Program-made: the position numbers and the translations under genes
DNA from: Lachnospiraceae bacterium
Lineage (GTDB): Bacteria > Bacillota > Clostridia > Lachnospirales > Lachnospiraceae
Direction of reading: 5' to 3'
Assembly (NCBI GenBank): GCA_910574885.1
Contig: CAJTDD010000014.1
Coordinates: 10,304 to 74,303 of the forward strand
Length of the DNA stretch: 64,000 nucleotides
Notes under the pieces: generated by a model
The model's input: only the letters and a program-made list of their open reading frames with translations
Told to the model about the DNA's origin: nothing
Databases searched by the model: none
Part shown: one piece after another, positions 9,163-18,797 of the stretch
Layout: the number at the start of each line of letters is the position of its first letter
How positions within the stretch are numbered: the stretch's first letter is position 1

Positions 9163-11862
9163 TTACAGCAGATTTATGATGATGGTGTGCATGCCGTCTG
9201 ATAATGCAGTAAGCATATTTCGGGAAAGACTAACAAAAGAATCTTCATTTACTGCAAGTTCATTCCCATCACATGAAGCAGAATCAATAATATAAGCTCC
9301 AAAGTCTTTGCTGTTTTTATTTTTATAAATAATAGTAAAATTTTTCCCTGCAAAAGGAATGGTAATGGAAGCGGCGGCATTTTCATCAAACTGGCAGGCC
9401 AGAAGTTTTGGATACAGGATAAGGTCTCCGGCTTCGCCCCGGACACCGAAGACTTCTGTAATCATCGTCAGCATAAACCAGCTTGCGGCGCCTGTCAGAT
9501 ACTGGTACATTCCCCGTCCGTCAGAACGGAAATATTCCGGAATCCCTGGATAGATATGGCTGGTATTAAAATCCAGGGCTGTATCGGCAAGTGTCTTAAG
9601 CGCTTTCCATCCTTCTTTTACAAATCCTCTGTGATACAGGGCGTTGGCATACATAACCGCCATATGGGAGAATACCGCTCCGTTTTCTTTTTCGCCATAT
9701 GCAAATCCAAACATACGCCCCATATCAAATTTCAGTTCATGGAAATCGGTATTCAGGCGGTAACCGCCGATTTCTTTTTGATAAAGATAGCGATCGGCGC
9801 TTCTTGTAATCTTTTCAATCTGGCTGTCTTCCGCGGTTCCGCTCATAATAGCAAAAACTTGTCCGGTCAGCATCATACGCACATGGTCTTTGAACACCCC
9901 TTCAACGGCGCGGCCATGGTTATCATAATAGCTGTTAAACCATCCTTCTTCACCCGGACCGTCAATCCATTCCTGGGATCTCAGACGCTCCATGAGCCAG
10001 TTCGCTTTTTGAATCAGATTTACAGCAAGAGCCGAGAGTGAGATGCTGATACGTTTACCGCTGACGGTATGTCTGCAGCAACCCATGTAGTCGGCTATTA
10101 TTTTGTGCTTTTTTCCGATATCGTCAAAGACATTTACATCGTTTTCCAATAAAATCTTTATTTCTTCCAACAATTCAACCGTATGTGTGGAGGAATGGCT
10201 GTCCAATAGACGGATCATTGCCGCAAGATTCAACAGGTTACCGGCATAGGCACAGGTAAAAGCAACGCTTTCGCCGTGTTCTGACGCCATATCCAGTGCA
10301 TCGTTCCAATCGGCTCCGCGGAGTCTGTAGATGTTATGGTCTCCTACTTCATAAAATGCAGTCAGCTGCTGGATGAGAAGATGCTCTAAAATACTTCCGG
10401 TATAGATGTCATTTTGGGCAGTACGTTGTTTGTCTCCCTGTTCTGAATTCCACAGAACATCAACCTCAGTTCCGCGCATAGTCTGAGCGTCTTTAAAATA
10501 GGAAATAGATTTATTTAGTATTTGGGCGTCTCCTGTTTGGTCTATATAAAGTTTTGTCGTCATTAACGGCCAAAGTGCATGATCCATCCATACCCTGGAG
10601 ATTCCATTTCGATCTGCAAGGAAATTACCATCTCCATTTCCGATAATTGTTGCGTTGGTTCCATCAATGCGGACGCCCCCATAATTCATGGCAATCATAT
10701 GACTGACGCTTTCAGGTTCTATCAGCAGCAAAGAAAGACAATCCTGCCACAGATCTCTCCATCCACGGCCGCCTCGTCCGTAGTCATGATGCGGAAGGAA
10801 AGAACAGCCGAATAATCGGCGGAGGAACGGCTGAAAGCAGATCCATTTCATTAGATGGTCAAAATCCGCTTCCTTCGTATGGAACTTCACGTTTACTTTA
10901 TTTTGCCAGTAAGATTTTGTATCCGAAAAAGCCTTTTGTACTTTGCCGTCGGTATTATATTTCTCAAACAGGTCAAGAATCTTTTTTTCATTGTCTTCCA
11001 CGCCAATAAGAAGAATATAATCTGCTTTTTCCCCAGGCGCAAGAGAGACGGTTTCAAAGCGGAAGGCGCCCATTGCTTCCTTTCCGGCCGCATGCCCGGG
11101 CGCTGTAACCCCAGGGTGTTTTTCATATATGGCGCGGGGATGCGTAAAGGTTCCCCCTTCGCCGACGAAATCTTCGACAGTGGGATAGAAACTCTTCGGT
11201 GCATTTCCATTACCCATACACCCCATAACATAATAAATATGTTTATTGGGACGGTGCCCTTTTTCATCAAAGGACATGGTGGGGCAGATAAGGACTCCGT
11301 TTTTATTCGTATCAATCCTGTGCAGCATGGATGTGACATTCCTGTGGTCGCGGATGTTGTCTGCACTGCGCCCATAGATCGGAATCGCGGCATAAGGAGT
11401 TAATTCCTGCGTAACTTCCGATTGATTCTGCACGGTTACATACATGATTTCTACATTGTAATCTTTTGGAATAAAAGAGGTAATCGTAGACTTTAATTGG
11501 TGGACTTTGGACAATCTTGTCAGTGTTTGCCACATAAATCCTGCTTTCAGTTCACTTTCATCCTGCATTGCAGTAAATTTGACGCTTTCCTGCTTGGCGG
11601 ACGCTCCAGCAGCTGAATATGCATCTGCGCCGTCTTTTAACAGCCAAAAGTTACGGGTGGAACGATTATTATGTAAGTTTTCAGAACTTACTGGTTCTAA
11701 AAGGAAGGTTTCCTGATCAATCTTGGCATCGCCCCCAAGATTTGGCGTTACGGCGCTCTTCAGCCCCATTTCCGATGCCAGGGGAAAGTATAAATAACTT
11801 GTATTTTCCGGTTGCCTTATTGAAAAGCTGCCATGCTCATCGATAAATTTTAAATGCTCCAA
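9163..11862 (-). CDS. GH94-type phosphorylase, long form (~900 aa)
   Basis: 899 aa. The catalytic barrel contains RGWRDLWQDCLSLLL and RLRGADWNDALDMASEHGE, the DWND Asp being the predicted general acid. An N-terminal sandwich of ~300 residues precedes it (YLYFPLASEMGLKSAVTPNL). It is only distantly like its downstream neighbour, so the two are not recent duplicates. The length is nearer to laminaribiose phosphorylase-like members than to cellobiose phosphorylases (~810), but this is inference. Start: AAAGGAG lies upstream of a TTG at 11862. It is the first gene of the operon driven by the divergent promoter at 11902-11962. Confidence 0.75.
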   Translation of the reverse strand: MEHLKFIDEHGSFSIRQPENTSYLYFPLASEMGLKSAVTPNLGGDAKIDQETFLLEPVSSENLHNNRSTRNFWLLKDGADAYSAAGASAKQESVKFTAMQDESELKAGFMWQTLTRLSKVHQLKSTITSFIPKDYNVEIMYVTVQNQSEVTQELTPYAAIPIYGRSADNIRDHRNVTSMLHRIDTNKNGVLICPTMSFDEKGHRPNKHIYYVMGCMGNGNAPKSFYPTVEDFVGEGGTFTHPRAIYEKHPGVTAPGHAAGKEAMGAFRFETVSLAPGEKADYILLIGVEDNEKKILDLFEKYNTDGKVQKAFSDTKSYWQNKVNVKFHTKEADFDHLMKWICFQPFLRRLFGCSFLPHHDYGRGGRGWRDLWQDCLSLLLIEPESVSHMIAMNYGGVRIDGTNATIIGNGDGNFLADRNGISRVWMDHALWPLMTTKLYIDQTGDAQILNKSISYFKDAQTMRGTEVDVLWNSEQGDKQRTAQNDIYTGSILEHLLIQQLTAFYEVGDHNIYRLRGADWNDALDMASEHGESVAFTCAYAGNLLNLAAMIRLLDSHSSTHTVELLEEIKILLENDVNVFDDIGKKHKIIADYMGCCRHTVSGKRISISLSALAVNLIQKANWLMERLRSQEWIDGPGEEGWFNSYYDNHGRAVEGVFKDHVRMMLTGQVFAIMSGTAEDSQIEKITRSADRYLYQKEIGGYRLNTDFHELKFDMGRMFGFAYGEKENGAVFSHMAVMYANALYHRGFVKEGWKALKTLADTALDFNTSHIYPGIPEYFRSDGRGMYQYLTGAASWFMLTMITEVFGVRGEAGDLILYPKLLACQFDENAAASITIPFAGKNFTIIYKNKNSKDFGAYIIDSASCDGNELAVNEDSFVSLSRNMLTALSDGMHTIIINLL

Positions 11863-11901
11863 TCTTTATACTCCTTTCATTTATATATTTAGATAAAGAA
11901 C

Positions 11902-11962
11902 ATCATAGAGGAAATCGCATATGAAAAAAATAAAAAACATGTGAAAAATATCAGATTCATGA
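11902..11962 (-). promoter_or_regulatory. predicted activator site and -10 for the GH94 operon
   Basis: On the minus strand TCATGAATCTGATATT (11962-11947) is followed 39 nt later by TATGAT (11907-11902). The 16-mer is an exact inverted copy of the site serving the divergent ABC operon, and the spacing to the -10 is identical in all three promoters of the set. Confidence 0.65.
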
Positions 11963-12013
11963 CCTAAAATAAGCGAGGCAGTCCCCATTGTTTCGCTGAA
12001 AATTTAAAATGTG

Positions 12014-12074
12014 TCATGAATCTGATATTTTGGTAAGAACTCTAATATAACTGAAAAAAATTATATATTATAAT
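12014..12074 (+). promoter_or_regulatory. predicted activator site and -10 for the sugar ABC operon
   Basis: TCATGAATCTGATATT (12014-12029), then TCTAATATAA at offset 12, then TATAAT (12069-12074), 39 nt after the 16-mer. There is no convincing -35. A small hairpin GTGAAGC-TAAT-GCTTCAC (12091-12108) lies in the untranslated leader before the ribosome site. Confidence 0.65.
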
Positions 12075-12132
12075 CCATCCATCAATAAACGTGAAGCTAA
12101 TGCTTCACAAATATAAAAGGAGGGTTTTATCA

Positions 12133-13566
12133 ATGAAAAAGAGAGTAGTCAGTATCATGTTAATTGCGGCGATGGCAGCAAGTCTGGCAGCAGGCTGCGG
12201 GAAGTCGTCTGGTTCTGATTCTGGAAACGGCGGTTCGTCAAGCGGCGGTTCGTCAAGCGGCGGTTCGTCAAGCGCCGGTGCGTCAAGTGGCGAGGAAGGA
12301 AAGGTTATTAATATTTATAGCTGGAATGACGAATTTCGTGAACGTGTGGAGGCAGTTTATCCGGAAGTAAAGGAAACTTCTAAGGACGGCACGGTAACTG
12401 TTTTAAACGACGGTACGGAGATTCACTGGATTATCAATCCCAATCAGGATGGCGTCTATCAGCAAAAGCTTGACGAGGCGCTGATGCAGCAGGCAGACGC
12501 CTCAGCCGATGACAAGGTCGATATCTTCTTGTCAGAGACGGATTATGTCAACAAATATACGGATGCAGATGCGGATGCGGCTATACCGCTTAAGGATCTT
12601 GGAATTGACCCTGATAGGGATCTGGCAGATCAGTATGATTTTACGAAAGTTACAGCTTCTGATGTAGATGGCGTTCAGAGGGGCTCTACATGGCAGTGCT
12701 GTCCGGGACTGTTAGTATATCGCCGTGATATCGCCAAAGAAGTATTTGGAACAGATGATCCGGAAGAAATCGGTCAGAAAGTAAAAGACTGGGATACTAT
12801 AAAAGCAACGGCAGAAGAGCTAAAAGCAAAAGGATATTATACATTTGCTTCCTATGCAGATACATTCCGTCTGTATGGCAACAGCATTGAAGAATCATGG
12901 GTAAGTCCTGGTGAAACGACGATTAAAGTTGACCAGAAAATCATGGATTGGGTAAATAGTTCGAAAGAGTGGCTGGATGCAGGTTATCTGGATAAGAATG
13001 TAAAAGGCCAGTGGAACGATGACTGGAATAAAGCGATGAGTTCTGCTTCCAAAGTATTCGCATTCCTGTTCCCGGCATGGGGAATTGATTTTACTTTGAA
13101 TCCAAACTGGGACGGTGAAGACGGCGTATGGGCTGTTACCAATCCTCCGCAGGAATATAACTGGGGCGGTTCTTATGTACATGCATGTACGGGTACAGAT
13201 AATCCGGAGCACGTAAAAGACATTATTCTTGCGGTAACGGTAGACAAAGATAATCTGCTGAAAATTTCAAAAGACTATTCGGATTTCACGAATACAACAA
13301 GCGGTATGAAAGAAGCGGCAGAAGATGATTCTTTCGCTTCAGAATTCCTTGGAGGGCAGAATGCATTTGAATACTTTGTACCGGTTGCAGAAAATATTGA
13401 GATTGCTCCGCTTTCCGCATATGATCAGGGATGTGTGGAATTAATCCAGAATTCGTTCAGCGATTACCTGCAGGGGAAGGTTGACTATGATAAGGCGAAA
13501 AAGAATTTTGAGACGGCGATCATAGAGCGTTATCCTGATATTACCGAGATTCAATGGCCGGAATAG
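12133..13566 (+). CDS. sugar ABC transporter substrate-binding lipoprotein (family 1)
   Basis: 477 aa. Lipoprotein signal: MKKRVVSIMLIAAMAASLAAGC, cut before Cys22. A Gly/Ser linker (about residues 24-54) precedes a family-1 solute-binding fold that starts INIYSWNDEFRERV. I chose the ATG at 12133 because AAAGGAGGG precedes it; a GTG at 12091 would place the signal peptide internally. It is the first gene of an importer operon with two permeases, and is expected to capture beta-gluco-oligosaccharides for the phosphorylases and GH3 enzyme nearby. Confidence 0.9.
   Translation: MKKRVVSIMLIAAMAASLAAGCGKSSGSDSGNGGSSSGGSSSGGSSSAGASSGEEGKVINIYSWNDEFRERVEAVYPEVKETSKDGTVTVLNDGTEIHWIINPNQDGVYQQKLDEALMQQADASADDKVDIFLSETDYVNKYTDADADAAIPLKDLGIDPDRDLADQYDFTKVTASDVDGVQRGSTWQCCPGLLVYRRDIAKEVFGTDDPEEIGQKVKDWDTIKATAEELKAKGYYTFASYADTFRLYGNSIEESWVSPGETTIKVDQKIMDWVNSSKEWLDAGYLDKNVKGQWNDDWNKAMSSASKVFAFLFPAWGIDFTLNPNWDGEDGVWAVTNPPQEYNWGGSYVHACTGTDNPEHVKDIILAVTVDKDNLLKISKDYSDFTNTTSGMKEAAEDDSFASEFLGGQNAFEYFVPVAENIEIAPLSAYDQGCVELIQNSFSDYLQGKVDYDKAKKNFETAIIERYPDITEIQWPE
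12229..12288 (+). repeat. four tandem 15-bp units encoding a GGSSS linker
   Basis: GGCGGTTCGTCAAGC occurs three times exactly (12229-12273), followed by a degenerate fourth unit (12274-12288). The repeats encode Gly-Gly-Ser-Ser-Ser in the tether between lipid anchor and binding domain. Such repeats can slip and vary in number between strains. Confidence 0.9.
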
Positions 13567-13628
13567 ATAAAATGACTGCGGGGCATTGATTGCCCTGCGT
13601 CATATGGAGCAGAAAGGAATGATAGTTT

Positions 13629-14582
13629 ATGAAATCAAAACATAAAAAAGTTGACTATTCAAAATGGGGATATATTTTTATTCTTCCATTTTTTGTAAGT
13701 TTCTTCATTTTTTCCTTTATTCCTTTGGTGGATACCATCCGGTATAGTTTTTTTGAATATTACCGTTCAGGAATTAAAGAGATCGGACCGAATTTTGTCG
13801 GAATGGAAAATTATATCAGCCTTCTGGGTTCGGATATGCTGAAATATGCAGCGAATACTCTGATTTTATGGATTATAGGATTTATTCCGCAGATTGTGAT
13901 CGCGTTGGTACTTGCGGAGTGGTTCGTAGATGCAAGGTTAAAGATTCACGGGACACAGTTTTTTAAGGTTGTTATCTATCTGCCGAACCTCATCATGGCG
14001 TCTGCATTTGCGATGCTATTTTTTACGATGTTCTCTACTAACGGACCGGTTAATTCTATTCTTATGTCCATAGGGATTACCAGTCAGCCCATTGATTTCC
14101 TGGGTTCCGCGCTGGGAACAAGATCATTGGTAGGGTTTATGAATTTCCTGATGTGGTTTGGAAATTCAACGATTATGTTGATGGCTGCAATTATGGGAAT
14201 CAGTCCTGACGTATTTGAGGCGTCTGAGTTGGATGGATGCAACAGTTTCCAGCGGTTCTTCTACATTACGCTGCCGCAGATACGGCCGATTCTTGCATAT
14301 ACGCTGATCACAGCTATCATTGGCGGCCTGCAGATGTTTGATGTTCCGCAGATTCTGACGAATGGACAGGGTACTCCGGACCGTACATCCATGACTTTGA
14401 TCATGTTCCTGAACAGCCATTTGAAGAGCAGAAATTATGGTATGGCAGGTGCGTTGTCTGTCTATCTGTTTATTGTCAGTGGTATTCTGTGCTTCTTTGT
14501 ATATCGGATGACGAATAATGATGACCCGGACGGTTCGAAGGCAGCGGCGAAAAAAGCGAAAAAACAGCAAAGGAGGGGATAG
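13629..14582 (+). CDS. sugar ABC transporter permease (MalF/UgpA type)
   Basis: 317 aa, six hydrophobic segments. It has the EAA loop FEASELDGCNSFQRFFYITLPQIRP that docks the ATPase, and starts with YIFILPFFVSFFIFSFIPL. CAGAAAGGAATG lies before the ATG. It lies 62 nt after the binding protein and 4 nt before the second permease. No ATPase gene is present in the locus, so a shared MsmX/UgpC-type ATPase elsewhere in the genome is probably used. Confidence 0.9.
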   Translation: MKSKHKKVDYSKWGYIFILPFFVSFFIFSFIPLVDTIRYSFFEYYRSGIKEIGPNFVGMENYISLLGSDMLKYAANTLILWIIGFIPQIVIALVLAEWFVDARLKIHGTQFFKVVIYLPNLIMASAFAMLFFTMFSTNGPVNSILMSIGITSQPIDFLGSALGTRSLVGFMNFLMWFGNSTIMLMAAIMGISPDVFEASELDGCNSFQRFFYITLPQIRPILAYTLITAIIGGLQMFDVPQILTNGQGTPDRTSMTLIMFLNSHLKSRNYGMAGALSVYLFIVSGILCFFVYRMTNNDDPDGSKAAAKKAKKQQRRG

Positions 14583-14586
14583 ATTT

Positions 14587-15432
14587 ATGAAATCAAAACA
14601 ACCAAGTCATTTACGGAGTATAGTTGCGCATATTGTACTGATCATCCTGTCATTCATGTGTTTGTTTTTCTTCTATATCCTGTTCATCAACGCGACACGG
14701 TCGCATGCAGACCTGCAGAAAGGTTTTTCCGCATTGCCGGGAAACTATTTGTTAAAAAATCTATCTAATGTCGCCAATGACGGAACCTTTCCGATGTTGA
14801 GGGGGATCTTAAACAGTCTGATCGTTTCTGGCTGCTCTGCGGCAATTTGTACATATTTTTCAGCATTAACGGCGTATGGTCTGTATGCATATAACTTTAA
14901 ACTAAAGAAGGTTGCATTTACATTTATTATGGCGATTCTTGTAATGCCTACACAGGTAACTGCAATGGGATTCCTGCGGTTGATCACGAATATGGGAATG
15001 TATGACTCTCTGCTCCCATTGATCCTGCCTTCGATTGCGTCTCCGGCTGTGTTCTATTTTATGTACAGTTATCTACAGTCGTCACTTCCGCTGTCACTTG
15101 TGGAAGCGTCAAGAATTGACGGCTGCGGAGAATTCAGGACTTTTAACCAGATTGTACTTCCGATTATGAAACCGGCGATTGCGGTGCAAGCGATTTTCAG
15201 TTTTGTAGGATGTTGGAATAATTACTTCGTTCCGGCTCTGGTTATTCAATCGAAAGACAAGATGACCGTTCCGATTCTGATCGCGACACTTCGGGGCGCC
15301 GATTATATGAACTTTGATATGGGTAAGATCTATACAATGATTCTGGTGGCAATTGTGCCGATTATTATCGTATACCTGTGTCTTTCCAAGTTTATCATTG
15401 CAGGTGTTACGCTTGGCGGTGTAAAGGAGTAA
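14587..15432 (+). CDS. sugar ABC transporter permease (MalG/UgpE type)
   Basis: 281 aa, six membrane segments, EAA loop VEASRIDGCGEFRTFNQIVLPIMKP. The ATG at 14587 is preceded by AGGAGGGG at 14572-14579; a longer reading from 14518 would lie inside the upstream permease and lacks a ribosome site. It pairs with the upstream permease to form the channel. Confidence 0.9.
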   Translation: MKSKQPSHLRSIVAHIVLIILSFMCLFFFYILFINATRSHADLQKGFSALPGNYLLKNLSNVANDGTFPMLRGILNSLIVSGCSAAICTYFSALTAYGLYAYNFKLKKVAFTFIMAILVMPTQVTAMGFLRLITNMGMYDSLLPLILPSIASPAVFYFMYSYLQSSLPLSLVEASRIDGCGEFRTFNQIVLPIMKPAIAVQAIFSFVGCWNNYFVPALVIQSKDKMTVPILIATLRGADYMNFDMGKIYTMILVAIVPIIIVYLCLSKFIIAGVTLGGVKE

Positions 15433-15450
15433 TAAAACAGGTTTTAAAAC

Positions 15451-15509
15451 GACTGCTATATGTAAGCCTTTTGAATTACAAAAAGCTGGCTGTGGCAGTC
15501 TTTCTTTTT
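15451..15509 (+). terminator. possible weak terminator between permease and GH3 gene
   Basis: GACTGC (15451-15456) can pair with GCAGTC (15495-15500) across a long loop, followed by TTTCTTTTT. The short stem suggests partial read-through, which would lower GH3 expression relative to the transporter. Confidence 0.35.
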
Positions 15510-15546
15510 ATATTACTTTATTAAAAGGAGGATAAAAGTAAAAATT

Positions 15547-17985
15547 ATGAATCATAGCGGCACACTGAAAACAAAGCTTTCCAAACGGGAGCTTGAACAT
15601 GCAAGATTAGCAAGAAAAGCGTCAGCCGAAGGTATGGTTTTATTAAAAAATGATAATTTGCTTCCGCTTGAGTTCCCAATGTCCATTGCATTGTTTGGCG
15701 GAGGCGCTGTCTGTACGGTTAAGGGAGGAATCGGTTCAGGCGATGTTAATAATCGAGAGAGTATATCAATATATAGAGGTTTAAAGACGGCAGGCGCAGT
15801 GATTACAAGCGAAGACTGGATTGCAGATTATAAGAATCGTTACGAAGCGGCCAGAACTGCATGGAAGGAAAGAGTTTTAGAAGATGCCAGGCATGTAGAG
15901 AATCCATTTGACGCTTATTCAGCCAATCCATTTTCCATGCCGGACGGACGAAAAATTATGTTAAAAGATTTAGGAGACGCTTCAGCAGCAGTATATGTGA
16001 TCAGCCGTATTGCGGGAGAGGGTAAAGACCGCCGGAAGATAGAGGGAGACTATTATCTAAGTATAAAAGAGCGGGAAGATATTTTATACCTGAATCAGAC
16101 AGATATACCGATTATACTACTCTTAAATGTCGGATCGCCGATAGAGCTAACAGATGTTTTACAAGAAGCCGGAAATATTAAAGCGGTTTTAAATATTTCT
16201 CTTCCCGGGCAAGAGGGAGGTCATGCAGTTGCGGATGTTTTGTTTGGCCGCGCGGCGCCAGGAGGCAGATTGACTGCCACTTGGGCAAAGCATTATGAAG
16301 ATTATCCTTCGGCAGACAGTTTTGGTTATTTGAATGGAAATTTAGAAACGGAGAAATACAGGGAAGGAATTTATGTTGGATATCGGTATTTTGACAGCTT
16401 CGGTATACAGCCATTGTTTCCATTTGGTTATGGCCTGTCCTATACGGATTTTTCTATAAGATATGAAGGGCTTCAGAGAACGGCTAGAGGCATGGATATC
16501 ATGGTTTCTGTGACAAATACTGGAAAATCATATTCCGGACGGGAAGTCGTACAAGTATATGTGACATTACCGCAGACAATTTGTGCAAAAGAATATCAAA
16601 GGTTAGTTGGGTTTGCAAAGACAAACACTTTAAAGCCGCAGGAAAAACAAAAACTTGTGATATCTATAGACCAGTCAAATCTTGCCAGTTATTCGGAACA
16701 GCTGCATGCATGGTTCATGGAAGCCGGAACATATGGTATATGGATTGGGAATCATTCCGCATCGTTGCAGCTTGCAGAATTGTTTACTGTTCATCAGCAG
16801 ACGATATTGGAACATACAAAGGGAGTCTGTTCCCCAAAAGAATCTGTTGAAGAACTTGGCATAGCTAAATTTGCCAAGAATAGAGCTGGGGAATGGATTA
16901 AGAAGACAGAGGAACAAAAGATTCCGATTTCTTCATTTATACCGCAGGAAGAAAAGAATAGTACATATCAGATAACTTTTGCAAAAGAACAGCCTGTTAC
17001 AGAACTGATACCACTCTTGTATGGAAATATTACTCAGGGCGCCAGCACTCTTGGATCGGCCGGAATTCGAGTGCCTGGTTCTGCCGGAGAAACAACAGAA
17101 ACACTGGAAGAAAAGTATGGCATACGTTCTTTGATTATGGCGGATGGTCCGGCAGGGCTTCGTTTAAGGCAGAGCTATGAAGTAGATTGTGATACGAATT
17201 CCGTATATGGCGTCGGCGTCTTAGGAGCTTTAGAGAATGGTTTTTTGGAAGAAACAAAACATCATGAAAATGCAGATACTTATTATCAATATTGTACTGC
17301 ATTTCCGGTAGGAACAGCATTGGCGCAGTCATGGGACACAGGTTTGATGCGGGAATTTGGAGAGGCTGTTGCCGTAGAGATGGAAGAATTCCATGTTGAT
17401 CTGTGGTTAGCGCCCGGTATGAACATTCACAGGAATCCATTATGCGGACGTAATTTTGAATATTATTCGGAAGATCCTTTTCTGTCAGGGATCATGGCGG
17501 CATCTGTGACGGATGGGGTACAGAGTCACAGAGGATGTGGTGTAACAATCAAACATTTTGTCTGCAATAATCAGGAGGATAATAGAATGGGGGTGGATGT
17601 TTGTGTTTCTGAGAGGGCTCTCAGAGAGATTTATCTGCGTGGATTTGAAATTGCAGTAAAGAAAAGTAAGCCGATTGCTATGATGTCTTCTTATAATTTG
17701 ATCAATGGCGTTCATGCGGCTAATAGCAGAGAGCTTTGCACGATAATTGCACGTGAAGAATGGGGATTTGAAGGCGTAATCATGTCTGATTGGAATACAA
17801 CAGTCCCAGAAGATGGAAGCGTGCCATGGCAATGCGTTGCTGCCGGGAATGATATCATTATGCCCGGAAATCAGAAAGATGCTGCAAATATCCGTGAGGC
17901 CTATGAACAAGGAAAATTATCGGAAGAAATGATACGGTGCAGCGCGGGGCGGATACTTAAAATGATTCAAAGATTGTCAAATTAA
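15547..17985 (+). CDS. GH3 beta-glucosidase with reversed domain order
   Basis: 812 aa. The alpha/beta-sandwich domain comes first (EGMVLLKNDNLLPL near residue 30; candidate acid/base Glu158 in AGEGKDRR), then a fibronectin-III-like domain (about 300-410), and the TIM barrel last (ADGPAGLR, LAPGMNIHRNPLCGRNFEYYSED, KHFVCNNQE, nucleophile Asp748 in GVIMSDWN). Standard GH3 enzymes have the barrel first; this permuted order is known from some rumen Ruminococcus and Butyrivibrio beta-glucosidases. No signal peptide, so it acts in the cytoplasm on imported oligosaccharides. GGAGG is rather far (about 15 nt) from the ATG. Confidence 0.9.
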   Translation: MNHSGTLKTKLSKRELEHARLARKASAEGMVLLKNDNLLPLEFPMSIALFGGGAVCTVKGGIGSGDVNNRESISIYRGLKTAGAVITSEDWIADYKNRYEAARTAWKERVLEDARHVENPFDAYSANPFSMPDGRKIMLKDLGDASAAVYVISRIAGEGKDRRKIEGDYYLSIKEREDILYLNQTDIPIILLLNVGSPIELTDVLQEAGNIKAVLNISLPGQEGGHAVADVLFGRAAPGGRLTATWAKHYEDYPSADSFGYLNGNLETEKYREGIYVGYRYFDSFGIQPLFPFGYGLSYTDFSIRYEGLQRTARGMDIMVSVTNTGKSYSGREVVQVYVTLPQTICAKEYQRLVGFAKTNTLKPQEKQKLVISIDQSNLASYSEQLHAWFMEAGTYGIWIGNHSASLQLAELFTVHQQTILEHTKGVCSPKESVEELGIAKFAKNRAGEWIKKTEEQKIPISSFIPQEEKNSTYQITFAKEQPVTELIPLLYGNITQGASTLGSAGIRVPGSAGETTETLEEKYGIRSLIMADGPAGLRLRQSYEVDCDTNSVYGVGVLGALENGFLEETKHHENADTYYQYCTAFPVGTALAQSWDTGLMREFGEAVAVEMEEFHVDLWLAPGMNIHRNPLCGRNFEYYSEDPFLSGIMAASVTDGVQSHRGCGVTIKHFVCNNQEDNRMGVDVCVSERALREIYLRGFEIAVKKSKPIAMMSSYNLINGVHAANSRELCTIIAREEWGFEGVIMSDWNTTVPEDGSVPWQCVAAGNDIIMPGNQKDAANIREAYEQGKLSEEMIRCSAGRILKMIQRLSN

Positions 17986-18010
17986 AAAATCAGCAGGAGG
18001 CTATTCAATA

Positions 18011-18242
18011 AGTGAAAGAGGTTTTCGCCTGCTTGATGATGATTTCCTTACAAAGTGTTTTGAGGGAGATGCGGCAAGCATAGAACTGGTATTGCGAAAA
18101 GTCGGATTTAAAGGCGCTGGACGTTCGTACCCAGGTATTTGTGGAGAATCTGCTGAACCGTTCGGTGAGGCTGGATATCCTGGCTACAGACAGTACAGGG
18201 GCGAAACTGAATGTGGAAGTACGGCGCTCTGCTCCGATTTAG
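18011..18242 (+). pseudogene. Rpn/PD-(D/E)XK nuclease-family transposase remnant
   Basis: FRLLDDDFLTKCFEGDAASIELVLR followed, after a frame change near 18098, by LDVRTQVFVENLLNRSVRLDIL and ATDSTGAKLNVEV is the N-terminus of the recombination-promoting nuclease family common in gut Firmicutes. No start codon, one frameshift, and a TAG at 18240-18242. Only about a quarter of the gene is left. Confidence 0.75.
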
Positions 18243-18349
18243 GAGGTCAGATGTTTATGATGATGAGAGACAGGCATTCCGCATCGATTATATCCTGGCT
18301 AACAATCGCAAAGAACCAAAAGCCATCAGCCGGATACAGGCGCGGCGGA

Positions 18350-18657
18350 TTATTCATGAGGCGGCAGGCTCATGGTTGCTTCCTTGTGTTCAAAAGGACA
18401 GGCCTCTACAATCGGGCTGCACAGTACTTCGATCAAGCCGCTTCCAACCGCGTAAATGACGACACTCACGATAATACCGACCAGAGGCTCGGACAGCAGG
18501 GCGGGTAGAAATGCAAGTCCGATCAGCCCTGCTGCCGCGCATAATTCTGAATCTTAAAAAGAGCAGCGGAGCAAAGTTGGCGGCGCTCGTCTGTGTGATA
18601 AAACCGAGATAGCAGGCTGTCAGAGTTTTTAATATTTTTTGACCATTTTGAACTCTA
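18350..18657 (-). pseudogene. MFS transporter remnant
   Basis: Minus-strand LKTLTACYLGFITQTSAANFAPLLFL is the first helix of an MFS permease. After a deletion and frame change it continues as GLIGLAFLPALLSEPLVG, then IIVSVVVYAVGSGLIEVLCS, then PIVEACPFEHKE and a premature TAA at 18352-18350. Two fragments of one helix-rich gene remain, next to the Rpn remnant and a tRNA, so this is a decayed spot used repeatedly for insertion. Confidence 0.65.
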
Positions 18658-18714
18658 ATTTTTTTTAAAAATTTTTCTTTTCTTCTGAAAAAATATGTGA
18701 TATAATAATGGTAT

Positions 18715-18787
18715 GGGGTATTAGCGCAGTTGGGAGCGCGCAACATTCGCATTGTTGAGGCCAGGGGTTCGAATCCCCTATACTCCA
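18715..18787 (+). tRNA. tRNA-Ala (anticodon CGC)
   Basis: A full cloverleaf can be drawn: acceptor GGGGTAT with ATACTCC, D arm, anticodon stem CAACA/TGTTG with loop TTCGCAT (anticodon CGC), and T arm CAGGGGTTCGAATCCCCTA-type. The G3-U70 wobble, the identity mark of tRNA-Ala, is present. CCA is not encoded. TATAAT occurs at about 18700. Confidence 0.93.
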
Positions 18788-18797
18788 TTTTTTTATG

